This document shows positions 36,898 to 47,346 of a stretch of 64,000 nucleotides of DNA, piece after piece. The stretch lies in assembly GCF_026427715.1 (NCBI RefSeq), contig NZ_CP107558.1, forward strand, positions 2,579,001-2,643,000, read 5' to 3'. The DNA comes from Methylocystis sp. MJC1 (GTDB taxonomy: Bacteria; Pseudomonadota; Alphaproteobacteria; Rhizobiales; Beijerinckiaceae). Made by a program: the position numbers and the translations under genes. The first letter of the stretch is position 1. Each line of letters begins with the position of its first letter. The notes under the pieces are model-generated. The model did no database searches, had not been told where the DNA came from, and saw only the letters and a list, made by a program, of their open reading frames with translations.

Positions 36898-38343
36898 TTA
36901 TCGCCGCGCGTGCGTGATCCCGTAGAAGGCGTAGATGGCGAGGCCGATGCCGGTCCAGACCAAGAGCCGCAGCCAGGTATCGAGCGGCAGAGCCACCATG
37001 AGCGCGATGCAGGACAAGATGCCCAGTATCGGCATCACCGGAATGCCGGGCGCCCGGAAGGGTCGGCGCAAATCCGGATGGGTCTTTCGCAGTTCGAGGA
37101 CGGCGAAACAGACCAGCGCGAATGCGGCCAGCGTGCCGATGCTCACCATCTCTCCCAATATATCGATCGGAAACAGGCCGGCTGCGAGCGCGACAGTGAC
37201 GCCGACAAGGATCTGGCTCGCCGCCGGCGTGCGATAGCGGCGATGGAGCTTTGCGAAGAACGCCGGCAGCAGGCCGTCGTGAGCCATGGTGAAGAATACG
37301 CGCGTCTGGCCATAGAGCAGCGCAAGAATGGCGGTGGTCAGCCCGGCGAGCGCGCCGAATTTCACGACCCAGGCAAGCCAGGCGACGCCCGTGCGATCCA
37401 TCACAAGCGCCATCGGATCCGGCACGCCGAGATCCTTGTAGTTCACGACGCCCGTCGCCACAGCCGCGACCGCCACATAAAGCACCGAGCAGATGATAAG
37501 AGAGCCGATGATGCCGATCGGAATGTCGCGTTGCGGCGTATGCGCTTCCTGAGCCGCCGTCGAGACGGAGTCGAAACCGACATAGGCAAAGAAAACGACC
37601 GAGGCGCCGCGCGCCACGCCGCTCCATCCATAGACGCCGAACTCGCCGCTGTTCTGAGGAATGAGGGGCGACCAATTGGAGACATCGACATGCGCCGCGC
37701 CAACGGCGATCACCATCAGCACGACGGTGACCTTGATAGCGACGATCACATTGTTGAATTGCGACGACTCGCTCGTGCCGCGCACGAGTAGCATGGTCAA
37801 AAGAAGGACAATTCCTGCCGCGGGAAGATTGAAAAGCCCATGCACGGCGGGATCGCTCGGGGCAGCAAAATAGGCCGTGGTATATTGTGGCGGAACGCTG
37901 ATCCCCAACCCATGCAGCACGCGGTTGAAATAGCCCGCCCAGCCGACAGCGACGGTCGCGGCGCCGGCGGCATATTCCAGCACGAGATTCCAGCCGATGA
38001 TCCAGGCGAAAATCTCGCCCAACGTCACATAAGTATAGGTGTAGGCGCTGCCGCAGACCGGCAGAAGCGCAGCAAGCTCGGCGTAGCAGAAGGCGACGAA
38101 GGCGCAAGCAATCCCTGAGAGCGCGAAGGAGACCATGACGCCCGGCCCGGCGTAATTAGCCGCCGCCGTGCCAGTCAGCACGAAAATGCCCGCGCCGATG
38201 ATGCCGCCGATGCCGAGCGCCATTAGCGACGCCCAGCCGAGCGCCCGCTTCAGCCCGTCGCCTTCCTTCTCGGCGTCATGCGCCGCGAGGATCGCAACCA
38301 CGGATTTGCGCGTGAGATAGACCTTCCGCTCGACCTCGGACAA
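36898..38343 (-). CDS. APC-family amino acid permease (cationic amino acid transporter type)
   Basis: About 481 residues with 12 or more predicted helices. Family marks: LGWASLMALGIGGIIGAGIFVLTG (helix 1 with the GxG substrate loop), YAELAALLPVCGSAYTY, GWNLVLEYAAGAATVAVGW, and VFFAYVGFDSVSTAAQEAHTPQRDIPIGI. These match the CAT-like branch (YfnA/YhdG). TTG 38341-38343 is preferred because AAAGGG lies seven bases upstream; the frame opens with GTG at 38376. The substrate is not determinable. Confidence 0.87.
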   Translation of the reverse strand: MSEVERKVYLTRKSVVAILAAHDAEKEGDGLKRALGWASLMALGIGGIIGAGIFVLTGTAAANYAGPGVMVSFALSGIACAFVAFCYAELAALLPVCGSAYTYTYVTLGEIFAWIIGWNLVLEYAAGAATVAVGWAGYFNRVLHGLGISVPPQYTTAYFAAPSDPAVHGLFNLPAAGIVLLLTMLLVRGTSESSQFNNVIVAIKVTVVLMVIAVGAAHVDVSNWSPLIPQNSGEFGVYGWSGVARGASVVFFAYVGFDSVSTAAQEAHTPQRDIPIGIIGSLIICSVLYVAVAAVATGVVNYKDLGVPDPMALVMDRTGVAWLAWVVKFGALAGLTTAILALLYGQTRVFFTMAHDGLLPAFFAKLHRRYRTPAASQILVGVTVALAAGLFPIDILGEMVSIGTLAAFALVCFAVLELRKTHPDLRRPFRAPGIPVMPILGILSCIALMVALPLDTWLRLLVWTGIGLAIYAFYGITHARR

Positions 38344-38469
38344 TGCGCAGCCCTTTCGCAAATGCGCGGCATCCACTTGGCCGCTCGGGAGTTTGCGCCG
38401 ATTATGGTTGCGGCGCCGTAAGATACAAGCGAAAATGCCCCGTTTCGCCTATGCGCCGCCGCACAGCGC

Positions 38470-39615
38470 TCAAGGGCGCCTTGCGCCGGCATATTCGAGG
38501 ACAATCTCAGCTGCCCGCGCGCTCGGGCGCACGCCTGCTTCGGTAAGATGCGCGCGCACGCGCTCAAAAGCTGCCAATTGCGACGCGCGCGGCGCGCTTT
38601 CAGCAAGGAGCGGCGCAAGCGCCTCGGCCAGAGCGCGCGGCGTCGCGGCCTCCTGCAAAAATTCGGGAACCGCGTTCTCCCCGATCACAAGATTTGGCAG
38701 CACGATGGAATGCGCCTTCACGAGAAAGCGCAGATAGGATTCGAGCTGCGAAACGCGATAGGCGACAACCATGGGCGTTTGCGCCAGCGCGAGCTCCAGC
38801 GTGGCGACGCCGGAGGTCACGAGCGCGGCTCGCGCCTTTCTGAATGCAGCGAATTTCTCGGCCTGCGAAATAAGGCGCGGCACGATCGGCCAGCCGCGTA
38901 GCGCCTCCCGCAACGGCGCCTCCATATGCGGCGCGACGGGGATCGCAACATCAAGATGGGGGTGGTCGCACATGAGCAGTTCCAACGTCCGCCCATAAAG
39001 CGGCGTCATGCGCGCAATTTCAGCAAGCCGCGAGCCTGGTAAAACGAGGAGAAGCGGCGCGCGAGACGGCCCGCTCTCGCCCTCGGGCGTGAGCTCGCCG
39101 AGCGCTTCGACGAGCGGATGGCCGACATAGACGCAGCGCGGACCGCCGAGCTTCGCATGCGCCTGGGGCTCGAAGGGCAGCAGGGCGAGCACGCAATCGA
39201 CATAGTCGCGCATTTTCCGGGCGCGGCCGGGGCGCCAGGCCCAGACCGTAGGGCTCACATAATCGACGATGGGCAGATCAGGCCGCGCCTGTCGCACCCG
39301 GCGCGCGACGCGGTGGGTGAAGTCGGGCGCATCGATGATCACCAGACAAGCCGGTTCGGCGGCGAGAACGGCGCGCGCCGTCTCGTCGATGCGCGCGAGT
39401 ATTTTGGGGAGGCGCGCCAAGGGGGACAGAAGCCCCATGACGGCAATGTCGGTGATGGGGAAAAGCGAAGCGAGCCCTTCGCTGGACATCGCCTTACCGC
39501 CGACGCCGATGAATTCGACGTCCGGCCATCTTTCGCGCAAGGCGCGCATCAAGGCTGCGCCCAGCGCGTCGCCGGACGTTTCGCCGGCGATCAGGAAAAT
39601 GCGCGGGGCCCTCAC
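38470..39615 (-). CDS. lpxB: Lipid-A-disaccharide synthase
   Basis: 381 residues from a GTG (39613-39615) that overlaps the lpxA stop by four bases (GTGA). Motifs: IFLIAGETSGDALGA, VVG-type FIGVGGKAM, IDAPDFTHRVA, YVSPTVWAWRPGR, CVLALLPFEP, VGHPLVE, LLVLPGSR, SGVATLELAL. It condenses UDP-2,3-diacyl-GlcN with lipid X. It is the last gene of the superoperon; the lpxI gene often found between lpxA and lpxB in alphaproteobacteria is absent here. Confidence 0.95.
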   Translation of the reverse strand: MRAPRIFLIAGETSGDALGAALMRALRERWPDVEFIGVGGKAMSSEGLASLFPITDIAVMGLLSPLARLPKILARIDETARAVLAAEPACLVIIDAPDFTHRVARRVRQARPDLPIVDYVSPTVWAWRPGRARKMRDYVDCVLALLPFEPQAHAKLGGPRCVYVGHPLVEALGELTPEGESGPSRAPLLLVLPGSRLAEIARMTPLYGRTLELLMCDHPHLDVAIPVAPHMEAPLREALRGWPIVPRLISQAEKFAAFRKARAALVTSGVATLELALAQTPMVVAYRVSQLESYLRFLVKAHSIVLPNLVIGENAVPEFLQEAATPRALAEALAPLLAESAPRASQLAAFERVRAHLTEAGVRPSARAAEIVLEYAGARRP

Positions 39616-40418
39616 GCGCGCTCGACGCGCTGACGCGGCGCGCAGAGGGGACGTTGCGAGCTCGCGCGCAGGAAGGCGACGATTTCCCCGACGTCGTCGC
39701 TGACCGCATAGGCTGTGGCCACCTCGTCCACGCGTTCGCTCAAAGTTCCGAGCGTGTCGTCGCCTGCAAAAAGCCGTCGATAGACTTGCCGTAGCTGGGC
39801 GATGCGCTCCGCCGAAAAGCCGCGCCGGCGCAATCCGACGACATTCACGCCGAAGAGATGCGCGCGGTTGCCGCTCGCAAGCCCAAAGGGGATAACGTCG
39901 CCCTCGACGCCCGCAAGGCCGCCCACAAATGCATGCGCGCCGATGCGCACATTTTGGTGCACCGCCGTTCCGCCGCCGATGGACGCGTGATCGCCGACAG
40001 TGACATGGCCGCCAAGCAGCGCCTGATTGGCGAGGATGACGCCGTCGCCGAGGCGGCAATCATGCGCGACATGCGAATAGGCAAGAAATGCGCAGCCCGC
40101 TCCAATCCGCGTGCCGGCTCCGACGCCGGAGTTGATAGTGACGCCCTCGCGAATGATGCAATCATCGCCGATCGAAAGATCGCCTTCGGCAAGCGCCGCC
40201 TTGAGATCCTGAGACGGCGCGCCGAGCGAGACGAATGGAAAGACCCGCGCGCGGGCGCCGATCTTCGTGCGCCCTGCCACAGCGACGTGTGATTGCAGCA
40301 CCGCGCCGGCGCCGATCTCGACTCCGGCCGCGATGTGACAAAAAGGACCGATGACAACGTCATCGTGCAAGCGCGCGCCCGATTCCAGGATGGCCGTCGG
40401 ATGGATGATCGCCGTCAT
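39612..40418 (-). CDS. lpxA: UDP-N-acetylglucosamine acyltransferase
   Basis: 268 residues. Left-handed beta-helix hexapeptide repeats run through the first ~190 residues (IHPTAILESGARL, VVIGPFCHI). The catalytic His is in AYSHVAHDCRLGDG, followed by the family block GLASGNRAHLFGVNVVGLRRRGF. It performs the first acylation of lipid A synthesis. It is coupled to lpxB by overlap and 22 bases downstream of fabZ. Confidence 0.96.
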   Translation of the reverse strand: MTAIIHPTAILESGARLHDDVVIGPFCHIAAGVEIGAGAVLQSHVAVAGRTKIGARARVFPFVSLGAPSQDLKAALAEGDLSIGDDCIIREGVTINSGVGAGTRIGAGCAFLAYSHVAHDCRLGDGVILANQALLGGHVTVGDHASIGGGTAVHQNVRIGAHAFVGGLAGVEGDVIPFGLASGNRAHLFGVNVVGLRRRGFSAERIAQLRQVYRRLFAGDDTLGTLSERVDEVATAYAVSDDVGEIVAFLRASSQRPLCAPRQRVERA

Positions 40419-40440
40419 GGCGGTGCGCGCAAGCCTTATG

Positions 40441-40905
40441 TCAGACGCCCATCATGGCGCTGATCTGGGCCTCGCAGACGAGCACGCCATCGACCAGCGC
40501 TCTGCCCTGATACCACCAGATGTTGCGCTTTTGCGCGGTCTTGGTCATGTGGAATTCGACGCGGTCGCCGGGTGTCACCGGCTTGCGGAATTTGGCTGCG
40601 TCGATCGTCATGAAATAGACGAGCTTGGGTCGCTCGCCCTGCGCATTCGCGCGCATGACGATGACGCCTGCCGTTTGCGCCATGGCTTCGATGAGAAGAA
40701 CGCCAGGCATGACGGGCCGTTCGGGGAAGTGCCCCGTGAATTGCGGCTCGTTGATCGTGACATTCTTGATGCCGACGCAAGACTCGTCGCCGCGAATATC
40801 CACGATGCGGTCAACGAGCAAAAACGGATAGCGATGGGGCAGGCTGCGCATGATTTCGAGAATGTCTGCGCTCTCGAGCGTCGCGCCGGCTTCCGTCCCT
40901 GACAT
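40441..40905 (-). CDS. fabZ: 3-hydroxyacyl-ACP dehydratase FabZ
   Basis: 154 residues with the hot-dog fold active site [20 protein letters not shown] (catalytic His and Glu) after [13 protein letters not shown]. It dehydrates 3-hydroxyacyl-ACP in fatty acid elongation and competes with LpxA/LpxD for the same substrate. Its place between lpxD and lpxA is the conserved arrangement. Confidence 0.97.
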   Translation of the reverse strand: MSGTEAGATLESADILEIMRSLPHRYPFLLVDRIVDIRGDESCVGIKNVTINEPQFTGHFPERPVMPGVLLIEAMAQTAGVIVMRANAQGERPKLVYFMTIDAAKFRKPVTPGDRVEFHMTKTAQKRNIWWYQGRALVDGVLVCEAQISAMMGV

Positions 40906-40955
40906 AGTTTCCTTCCCCCTGATGACCGAGCGTCTGTCGCGCTCCTCGGGGTCTT

Positions 40956-42017
40956 TTATAACGGCTTCTCGGGCTTGTCGCGTCGCGCCTGCTTATCGAG
41001 CAGCGCTTCCGCTCGAAGGAAACGCCGAAGCGGCCGCGCGGGGGCGCCGCCGAAGCGCGCTCCCGGCGGCACGTCGCGCGCCACGCCGGATTTTGCCGCA
41101 ATGGCGGCGCCCTCCCCGATGGTGATGTGGCCGGCGAGCGCGGATTGGCCGCCAAGCACCACATAATCGCCGATCTCGCAGGAGCCGGCGATCCCCGTCT
41201 GCGCGGCAATGGCGCAGAATCGACCGATGACGACATTGTGGGCGATCTGGACGAGATTATCGATCTTGGCGCCCTCGCCCACGATCGTGTCGCGCGTCGC
41301 GCCGCGGTCGATCGTCGTATTGGCGCCGATCTCGACGTCATCCTGGATGATGACGCGGCCGAGCTGCGGAGTCTTGAGCCAGCCCTTTTCTCCCCGCGCA
41401 AAGCCAAAACCGTCCTGCCCGAGACGGGCCCCCGGATGGATGATGACGCGGTCGCCGATAAGCGAGCAAATGATGCTGACTTGCGCGCCAATGGCGCAAT
41501 CACGGCCAATGCGCACGTCGGGGCCGATCACGACCTGCGGACCGATGATGGACCCCGCGCCAATCTCGGCGCCCGGCCCGATGATCGCGCCGGGATCGAC
41601 GGTCACGCCAGCCTCCAACCGCGCCTCGGGATGAATGATCGAGCTCGGGGAAACGCCGCTTGCGCGGAAAAGCGACTCCGGCCGCAAGGCCTGCGGAAAG
41701 AGCTTAGACGCTGCGAGAGTCATGGCGCGCTGGGGATCTTGGACGACAAGCCCGCTGATACGCTTCGGCAGGAGATGCGCGTCCCGTGCGCGAATAAAAC
41801 AAGCCGTCGCGCGGCAAGCGGCAAGCGCATCGGCGTAGCGAGGCGAAGCGAAGAAGCAAAGATCGCCAAAATGACCCGCGGCGAGCGGCGCGACCCCGGT
41901 GATGAGCGCCGGCGGCGCTTCCAAGCCTTCCGCTTCCGCGATGGTCGCGCCGGTCAGCTCGGCAATTTCGGGGATCGTATAAGGACGCGAGAGATGGAAA
42001 AAGGCCGCAACGCTCAT
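40956..42017 (-). CDS. lpxD: UDP-3-O-(3-hydroxyacyl)glucosamine N-acyltransferase
   Basis: 353 residues from ATG 42015-42017. An N-terminal uridine-binding domain (about 1-100) is followed by many hexapeptide repeats ([20 protein letters not shown]). The catalytic-site block is [24 protein letters not shown], and the tail is helical ([15 protein letters not shown]). It performs the second N-acylation of lipid A synthesis. The frame extends upstream through the bamA terminator, but that part is not coding. Confidence 0.96.
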   Translation of the reverse strand: MSVAAFFHLSRPYTIPEIAELTGATIAEAEGLEAPPALITGVAPLAAGHFGDLCFFASPRYADALAACRATACFIRARDAHLLPKRISGLVVQDPQRAMTLAASKLFPQALRPESLFRASGVSPSSIIHPEARLEAGVTVDPGAIIGPGAEIGAGSIIGPQVVIGPDVRIGRDCAIGAQVSIICSLIGDRVIIHPGARLGQDGFGFARGEKGWLKTPQLGRVIIQDDVEIGANTTIDRGATRDTIVGEGAKIDNLVQIAHNVVIGRFCAIAAQTGIAGSCEIGDYVVLGGQSALAGHITIGEGAAIAAKSGVARDVPPGARFGGAPARPLRRFLRAEALLDKQARRDKPEKPL

Positions 42018-42052
42018 GTGCGCAGCCTGCCAGACTTCGGCGGCGCAAGATA

Positions 42053-42089
42053 CAAAAAAGCGCGCCGGGCGGATGCCGCCCGGCGCGCT
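42053..42089 (-). terminator. Strong intrinsic terminator after bamA
   Basis: A perfect 14-bp GC-rich stem (42059-42072 with 42076-42089) and ATG/CAT loop is followed on the minus strand by a six-base T-run. It lies between the bamA stop and the lpxD start, so lpxD-fabZ-lpxA-lpxB may depend on read-through or on a promoter of their own. Confidence 0.88.
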
Positions 42090-42100
42090 CTTGGGACGAT

Positions 42101-44596
42101 TTAGAAGTTCGTGCCGCCGGAGAAGCGGAAGTTCTGCGTGATGTCGCTGTTCGCCTTCGAGGTAATGACCGCATAGTCGAAGCGGATCGGTCCCATCGGC
42201 GAATTCCACAGCACCGAGGCGCCGACCGACGAGCGAAGGCGGAACGCATTCGAGTTCGGCACCACGCAAGTTCCCTGGCCGAAACCCGCCGCCGGCGTAT
42301 AGGCCGCCAGACAGGTCACGCCCGGAATGGTCGGAAGATTGTTGCTGTAGTTGGTGCGGCCGTCGAAGCTCCAAAGGCTGCCAGCGTCGGCGAAGAGCGC
42401 GCCCCTGAGGCCCAGATCCTTCGGAAGACCCCAAAGCGGGAACTGCACTTCGAGCGAGCCACCCACATATTCTGAGCCGCCGAGCGAGTTGCCGTAACGC
42501 GCATTGTACGTCGTGAAGATATTCGAGTCGCGGGGGCCTATGCCGCCCGGCGCGAAGCCGCGGACGAGGCTCGGACCAAGGTTGAAGTTGTCCTGAATGC
42601 GGGGCCGATAGCCGCCGAAGGGCAACAGATTACCGCCTTGCAGGCGCGCGATGCCGACCACGTCGTCGAGATAGGGAATCTCGTGGAAGTAGCGGACGTC
42701 GCCGGTCGTGCGGAGGTAGCGCGAGTAGCCTCCCAGCCCAGCCGCGTCCTGGCTCAAAGTCGCGAGCCAGCCGTTGTGCGGGTTCCGGAAGTCGTCGATC
42801 GTATTGTAGTTCAGCGAATAGCCGATCGACGACGTCACGATGGTGCCCTGCGATTCCTTGATCGCCAGCGACGCCTCGCCGTTCGATTGGCAGTTGTAGA
42901 AGAGGTTGGGATACCCCTGCCAGGACGGGAAGAAAGCCGAATAGCCGGGCGTGATCGCCGTGGGAACCGAGCAGTCGTTATAAGGCCGGGCGATCGTGTT
43001 CGGGATCGAGATCGTGGTCTGATAGATCGAATAGCGCGGCGAGAAGCTGAGCTCATCGGTGATCGGCACGCCGAGGCGTAGCGTGCCGCCGATCGAGGTC
43101 GAGGCGTAGATCGAGTAGTTATAGGCGTCCTGCCGGCGAGCGAAGACGTCGAAGCCCGCCGAGATACGCTGATCGAGGAAATAGGGTTCCGTGAAGCTGA
43201 AGTTCACGCCGCGCGCAATCTGGCCCGCCTGCACCGACAGACGAACGGCCTGACCGCGACCCATGAAGTTGCTCTCGGAAACCGAAACCTCGGCCAGGAA
43301 ACCCTGGTTCGTCGAGTAGCCGCCGGAGACGCCGAAGTTGCCTGTCGGTTGATCCTCGACGTCGACGTTCAGGACCACGCGGTCAGGCGACGAGCCCGGC
43401 TCATTGGTGATCTTGACCTTCTTGAAGTAGCCAAGGCCGTTCAGGCGGCGTTCCGCACGATCGATCAGGACGCGGTTATAGGCGTCGCCCTCGCCGATAT
43501 CGAACTCCCGGCGGATGACATAGTCGCGGGTGCGGGTGTTGCCGTGAATGTTGATTCGCTCGATGTAGACGCGCGGGCCTTCATCGAGAACGAAGCGGAT
43601 CGCCACCGTCTGGGCGGCAGGATTACGCTCGCCGCGCGGACGCGCCTGCGTGAAGGCGTAGCCCTTCTTGGCGACTTCGCGGGTCAGCGCCTCGACCGTC
43701 TTCTCGACGGCGTCGCCGTTGTAAACATCGCCGGGCGAGAGCCGCAGCACGCCGTTCAGCGCATTGCCGTCAATATCGGGAAGATGCGATTCGACGCCGA
43801 CGGAAGAGACCCGATACTGGGGACCTTCTTCGACCACGACGGTGATGACGTAACCCTGCTGCGCAGGATCATATTGCGCATCCGAGCTGACGACGCGGAA
43901 GTCGGCGTAGCCGTTCTTCAGGTAGAAGCGACGAACGAGTTCGAGGTCGGAAGCGATGCGATCGGGATCATAGACGTCGCTGGTCTTCAGGAAGGAGAGG
44001 AAATTCATCTCCGTCGTTTCCATCAGACCGACGAGGCGGCGCGTCGAATAGACATTATTGCCGACGAAGCGGATTTCCTTGACGCCGGTCTTGTCGCCCT
44101 CGACGATCGTGAACACGACGTCGATACGCCCATTCGGCAGCTCGACCGTGCGATAGGAAACCTTGGCGGCGGCGCGGCCGGCGCGGCGATAGATTTCGGT
44201 CAGGCGGGCGACATCGGCCTCCGCGATCTGCGGGCTGAAGGCTCCGCGGCCCTTGGTGCGCAATTCGGGCAGCAGGTTCTCGGTCTTGACCTTGCTATTG
44301 CCTTCGATGACCACGCGATTGACCTGATTGCCTTCGGTCACGCGGATGATAACAGTGCCGCCCTTGCGGCTCGCAGAAACAGTCGCAAAGCGCCCACTCT
44401 CACGAAGCGCCTCGAGTCCCTTCTCGACCTCTGCGGGGCTCGAGCCGGTGAAATAAGAGCGAATCGTCTCGGCGTCGGTGCGAGCGTTGCCCTGCACGAC
44501 GATGTCCGCCGAAGCCGGCGCGGAAAACAGGAGAAGCACCGCAAGCGCGGCCATAAGCAGTGACGAAGATTTCCAAATGCCGCCAGTGGATTGCAT
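42101..44596 (-). CDS. bamA: Outer membrane protein assembly factor BamA
   Basis: 831 residues from ATG 44594-44596, which is followed by a signal peptide ([21 protein letters not shown]). Five POTRA domains ([18 protein letters not shown] onward, about residues 30-400) precede a 16-strand beta-barrel. Its VRGF motif appears as [15 protein letters not shown], and the C-terminus ends in an aromatic Phe ([12 protein letters not shown]), as needed for insertion. It is the central component of the beta-barrel assembly machine. It follows rseP in the standard order, but a terminator intervenes. Confidence 0.97.
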   Translation of the reverse strand: MQSTGGIWKSSSLLMAALAVLLLFSAPASADIVVQGNARTDAETIRSYFTGSSPAEVEKGLEALRESGRFATVSASRKGGTVIIRVTEGNQVNRVVIEGNSKVKTENLLPELRTKGRGAFSPQIAEADVARLTEIYRRAGRAAAKVSYRTVELPNGRIDVVFTIVEGDKTGVKEIRFVGNNVYSTRRLVGLMETTEMNFLSFLKTSDVYDPDRIASDLELVRRFYLKNGYADFRVVSSDAQYDPAQQGYVITVVVEEGPQYRVSSVGVESHLPDIDGNALNGVLRLSPGDVYNGDAVEKTVEALTREVAKKGYAFTQARPRGERNPAAQTVAIRFVLDEGPRVYIERINIHGNTRTRDYVIRREFDIGEGDAYNRVLIDRAERRLNGLGYFKKVKITNEPGSSPDRVVLNVDVEDQPTGNFGVSGGYSTNQGFLAEVSVSESNFMGRGQAVRLSVQAGQIARGVNFSFTEPYFLDQRISAGFDVFARRQDAYNYSIYASTSIGGTLRLGVPITDELSFSPRYSIYQTTISIPNTIARPYNDCSVPTAITPGYSAFFPSWQGYPNLFYNCQSNGEASLAIKESQGTIVTSSIGYSLNYNTIDDFRNPHNGWLATLSQDAAGLGGYSRYLRTTGDVRYFHEIPYLDDVVGIARLQGGNLLPFGGYRPRIQDNFNLGPSLVRGFAPGGIGPRDSNIFTTYNARYGNSLGGSEYVGGSLEVQFPLWGLPKDLGLRGALFADAGSLWSFDGRTNYSNNLPTIPGVTCLAAYTPAAGFGQGTCVVPNSNAFRLRSSVGASVLWNSPMGPIRFDYAVITSKANSDITQNFRFSGGTNF

Positions 44597-44825
44597 GTAA
44601 TGCTGGTCCTCGTCCGCAACTTCCGCCGCCCGGAGCGCGGCGAATGATAACCATTTGAGCAAGGCGAAACACGCCTTTCCGGGGTCCCGCCAAATCTTCT
44701 ACAGGGTTTAACCACCCCTGCAAATCCAGAATGAAATCTGTTCGGGCATTTTGTCGAAGGCGTGACGTCAAAGCCACTATTCATGGCTAGCGGTAGGTTA
44801 ACGGACCGCGAACGCGGTCAGTAAA

Positions 44826-44857
44826 AATGAAGAAACCGCGACTTGCGTCGCGGTTTC
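44826..44857 (-). terminator. Intrinsic terminator after rseP
   Basis: Perfect 10-bp stem GAAACCGCGA / TCGCGGTTTC with a six-base loop, followed on the minus strand by TTCATTTTTAC. The 293-base rseP-bamA gap therefore probably also holds a bamA promoter. Confidence 0.82.
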
Positions 44858-44889
44858 GCCACAGTCTCCCAGCCTCGCTCCGAGTCGCG

Positions 44890-46044
44890 TCAGGACGCCC
44901 CGCCGGCAAGCCGTTGGATAAGCCGCGCGATGTCATTGTAAGTCGAGAAGATCATCAACACCCCGACCATCGCGAGCCCGACTCGGAAGGCGAACTCCTG
45001 CGCGCGTTCGTTCAGCGCCTGGCCGCGGATGGCCTCGATCGAGAAGAACAGCAGATGGCCGCCGTCGAGCAAAGGAACCGGCGCCAGGTTCAGGAGGCCG
45101 ATCGACACGGACAGGATAGCGATTAGATGGAGGAAGGGCGCCAGGCCGACCTTGGTCGCCGCCTGGGCCATTTGGCCGGAAATCTGCGCAATGCCGATCG
45201 GGCCCGAGAGCTGATCCGCGCTTTCTCGCCCGCTGACGAGGCCCCCGAGATAAGCGCCGGTGCGATAGACGATCTGCCAGGTCTCGGTGAGCGCCAGCTT
45301 GACCGAGTCGACCGGCCCATAGCGCTCTTCCCGGACGTCGCCCGGCGCGGTCGAAGCCTTGAGCCCGAGCATACCGATTCGCATCTTTCCAGCGGGGCTC
45401 TCGACCTGACGCCAGGCCGGCGTCGCCTCGACGGTCACGTCCTTGCCGGCGCGGCGCACCACGAAGACAAGCTTGGCGTCGGCGGAGACGGAAACGATTT
45501 CCTGCATTTTCGAGAAAGCGTCGATCGGCGTCCCGTCGATCGAGAGCACGAGGTCACCCGGCACGAAGCCGGCCGCGGCGCCCGCGCCGCCCTCGACGAC
45601 CGAGCCGACGCGCGGCACCAGGATGGTGCGGCCGTAAAAGGCGAAAATGCCAGAGAAAATCGCGATGGCCAGGACGAAATTGGCAAAAGGCCCGGCGAAG
45701 ACGATGGCCGACCGCTTCCAAACCGGCTGCGCCGTGAAGGTGACGGCGCGCTCAGCCGCCGGCATGGCCGCGACGGCGTCAGGGTCCGGAACGCTCGCCC
45801 CATTGGCGTCGCCATGGAATTTCACATAGCCACCCAAGGGGATCGCGGCGATACGCCAGCGCGTGCCATAGCGGTCCATTCTGGCCCAAAGCTCCGGACC
45901 GAAGCCAATCGAAAAGGCGTCGACCTGAACCCCGCACCAGCGGCCGATGATGAAGTGGCCAAACTCATGGAAGAAGACAACGATGCTCAGGATGAGCACG
46001 AAAGGGATGACGTAGGTTGCAAATGTCATCAACAGGTCCAGCAC
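44890..46044 (-). CDS. rseP: Site-2 protease RseP (RIP zinc metalloprotease)
   Basis: 384 residues with the zinc-binding HEFGH in VVFFHEFGHFIIGR near residue 27. A membrane segment around 105-125, a PDZ domain (about 130-200; GFVPGDLVLSIDGTPIDAF) and the second active-site block LAPVPLLDGGHLLFF near residue 325 follow. It cleaves membrane-embedded anti-sigma factors or signal peptides in regulated intramembrane proteolysis. It is co-directional with dxr, 62 bases downstream. Confidence 0.96.
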   Translation of the reverse strand: MLDLLMTFATYVIPFVLILSIVVFFHEFGHFIIGRWCGVQVDAFSIGFGPELWARMDRYGTRWRIAAIPLGGYVKFHGDANGASVPDPDAVAAMPAAERAVTFTAQPVWKRSAIVFAGPFANFVLAIAIFSGIFAFYGRTILVPRVGSVVEGGAGAAAGFVPGDLVLSIDGTPIDAFSKMQEIVSVSADAKLVFVVRRAGKDVTVEATPAWRQVESPAGKMRIGMLGLKASTAPGDVREERYGPVDSVKLALTETWQIVYRTGAYLGGLVSGRESADQLSGPIGIAQISGQMAQAATKVGLAPFLHLIAILSVSIGLLNLAPVPLLDGGHLLFFSIEAIRGQALNERAQEFAFRVGLAMVGVLMIFSTYNDIARLIQRLAGGAS

Positions 46045-46106
46045 GGTCTTGCCTCCAACGCGTCACGCAGGCCAGAACCCGCGCCGCGTTGGGCTCGGGC
46101 TCTTGG

Positions 46107-47339
46107 TTACTGAAGCGTTAACATGCCTGAAGGCGCATCGACGGCCAAGACCGCCCGCGACCTTTCTCTGACAATATGGTCAACGGCGAGAGCTTCCTCC
46201 ACATTCTCAGGCTCCCGAGCGTAGCCCTCGCGCAGCGCCGCGTCACAGGCCTCCGCGACGTGGCGGGAGATCCCCGAGAAAGGAATGCGGCTTTTCAGGA
46301 ACGCCTCGACCGCGATCTCATTCGCCGCGTTGAGGACATTGGTTAAGCCGCCGCCATGCGCCAGGGCGTCGAGCGCGAGCCGGAGCGCCGGGAACCGCTC
46401 GAAGTCGGGCGCTTCGAACGTAAGGGTGGCGATTTTGGCGAAGTCGAGCCGATGCGCCGGCGTGGTCAGACGCTCCGGATAGGCCAGACAATGGGCGATC
46501 GGCACGCGCATATCCGGCGGCGCCATGCCGGCCGTGACCGAGCCGTCCGAGAAAGCGACGAGCCCGTGCACGATCGATTGCGGGTGAACGACGACCTCGA
46601 GCTTTTCCGCCGGCACGCCAAAAAGATGATGCGCCTCGATCAGTTCGAGGCCCTTGTTCATCAACCCCGCCGAGTCGACGGTGATCTTGGGGCCCATCGC
46701 CCAATTGGGATGGTTGAGCGCCTCCTCCACCGTCGCGCTGGCGATGCGCTCCCTGCTCCAGGTGCGGAACGGGCCGCCCGAGGCGGTGACGATCATGCGC
46801 TCGATGCGCGAGGGGTCCTCGCCGCCCAGCGCCTGGAAGATGGCGTTGTGCTCGCTGTCGACCGGGAGCAGCATCGCCTTCATCTTTTTGGCGGTGCGTA
46901 TGAAAGGCGCGCCGGCGCAGACGAGACATTCCTTATTGGCGAGCGCGACGTCCCGGCCCAGAGACAGCGCGGCGTGCGTCGGCTCGACCCCCGCGGCGCC
47001 GACGATGGCCGACACGACGAGATCGGCGTCGCGCACGGCCGCCTCGATCACGGCGTCACGGCCCGCCGCGACCTGCGTGTTTGTGCCCGCGAGCGCGTCC
47101 TTCAGCTCCGCATAGGCGTTTTCGTCTCGAATCGCCGCGAATTCCGCCTTGGTTCGGCGGGCGATGTCGGCAAGCGCCTTGGCGTCGCGCCCCCCGGCGA
47201 CGGCGGAAACCGAAAAACCCTCCGGTTCGCGTTCCAGGAGATCCACCGTCGAGCGGCCGACCGAGCCCGTCGCGCCAAGCAGGACGATCCGGCGCGGCGC
47301 CCGGGCGCCCCCGTTTGCATGTCCGTTCTTCAAACCCAT
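46107..47339 (-). CDS. dxr: 1-deoxy-D-xylulose 5-phosphate reductoisomerase
   Basis: 410 residues. NADPH-binding LLGATGSVGRSTVDLL at the N-terminus; active-site blocks LPVDSEHNAIFQ (metal Asp and Glu), ASGGPF, NHPNWAMGPKITVDSAGLMNKGLELIEA and HPQSIVHGLV. It makes MEP, the committed step of non-mevalonate isoprenoid synthesis, which feeds uppS upstream in the operon. The gap to cdsA is seven bases. Confidence 0.97.
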   Translation of the reverse strand: MGLKNGHANGGARAPRRIVLLGATGSVGRSTVDLLEREPEGFSVSAVAGGRDAKALADIARRTKAEFAAIRDENAYAELKDALAGTNTQVAAGRDAVIEAAVRDADLVVSAIVGAAGVEPTHAALSLGRDVALANKECLVCAGAPFIRTAKKMKAMLLPVDSEHNAIFQALGGEDPSRIERMIVTASGGPFRTWSRERIASATVEEALNHPNWAMGPKITVDSAGLMNKGLELIEAHHLFGVPAEKLEVVVHPQSIVHGLVAFSDGSVTAGMAPPDMRVPIAHCLAYPERLTTPAHRLDFAKIATLTFEAPDFERFPALRLALDALAHGGGLTNVLNAANEIAVEAFLKSRIPFSGISRHVAEACDAALREGYAREPENVEEALAVDHIVRERSRAVLAVDAPSGMLTLQ

Positions 47340-47346
47340 GAGCGTT

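Noticed and set aside
41127..42104. 325-codon open frame on the plus strand
   Set aside because: It is antisense to lpxD hexapeptide repeats; the regular Gly/Asp/Ala codons of the repeat keep the opposite frame open.
43349..44563. 404-codon open frame on the plus strand
   Set aside because: It is antisense to the bamA POTRA region; a compositional artefact.
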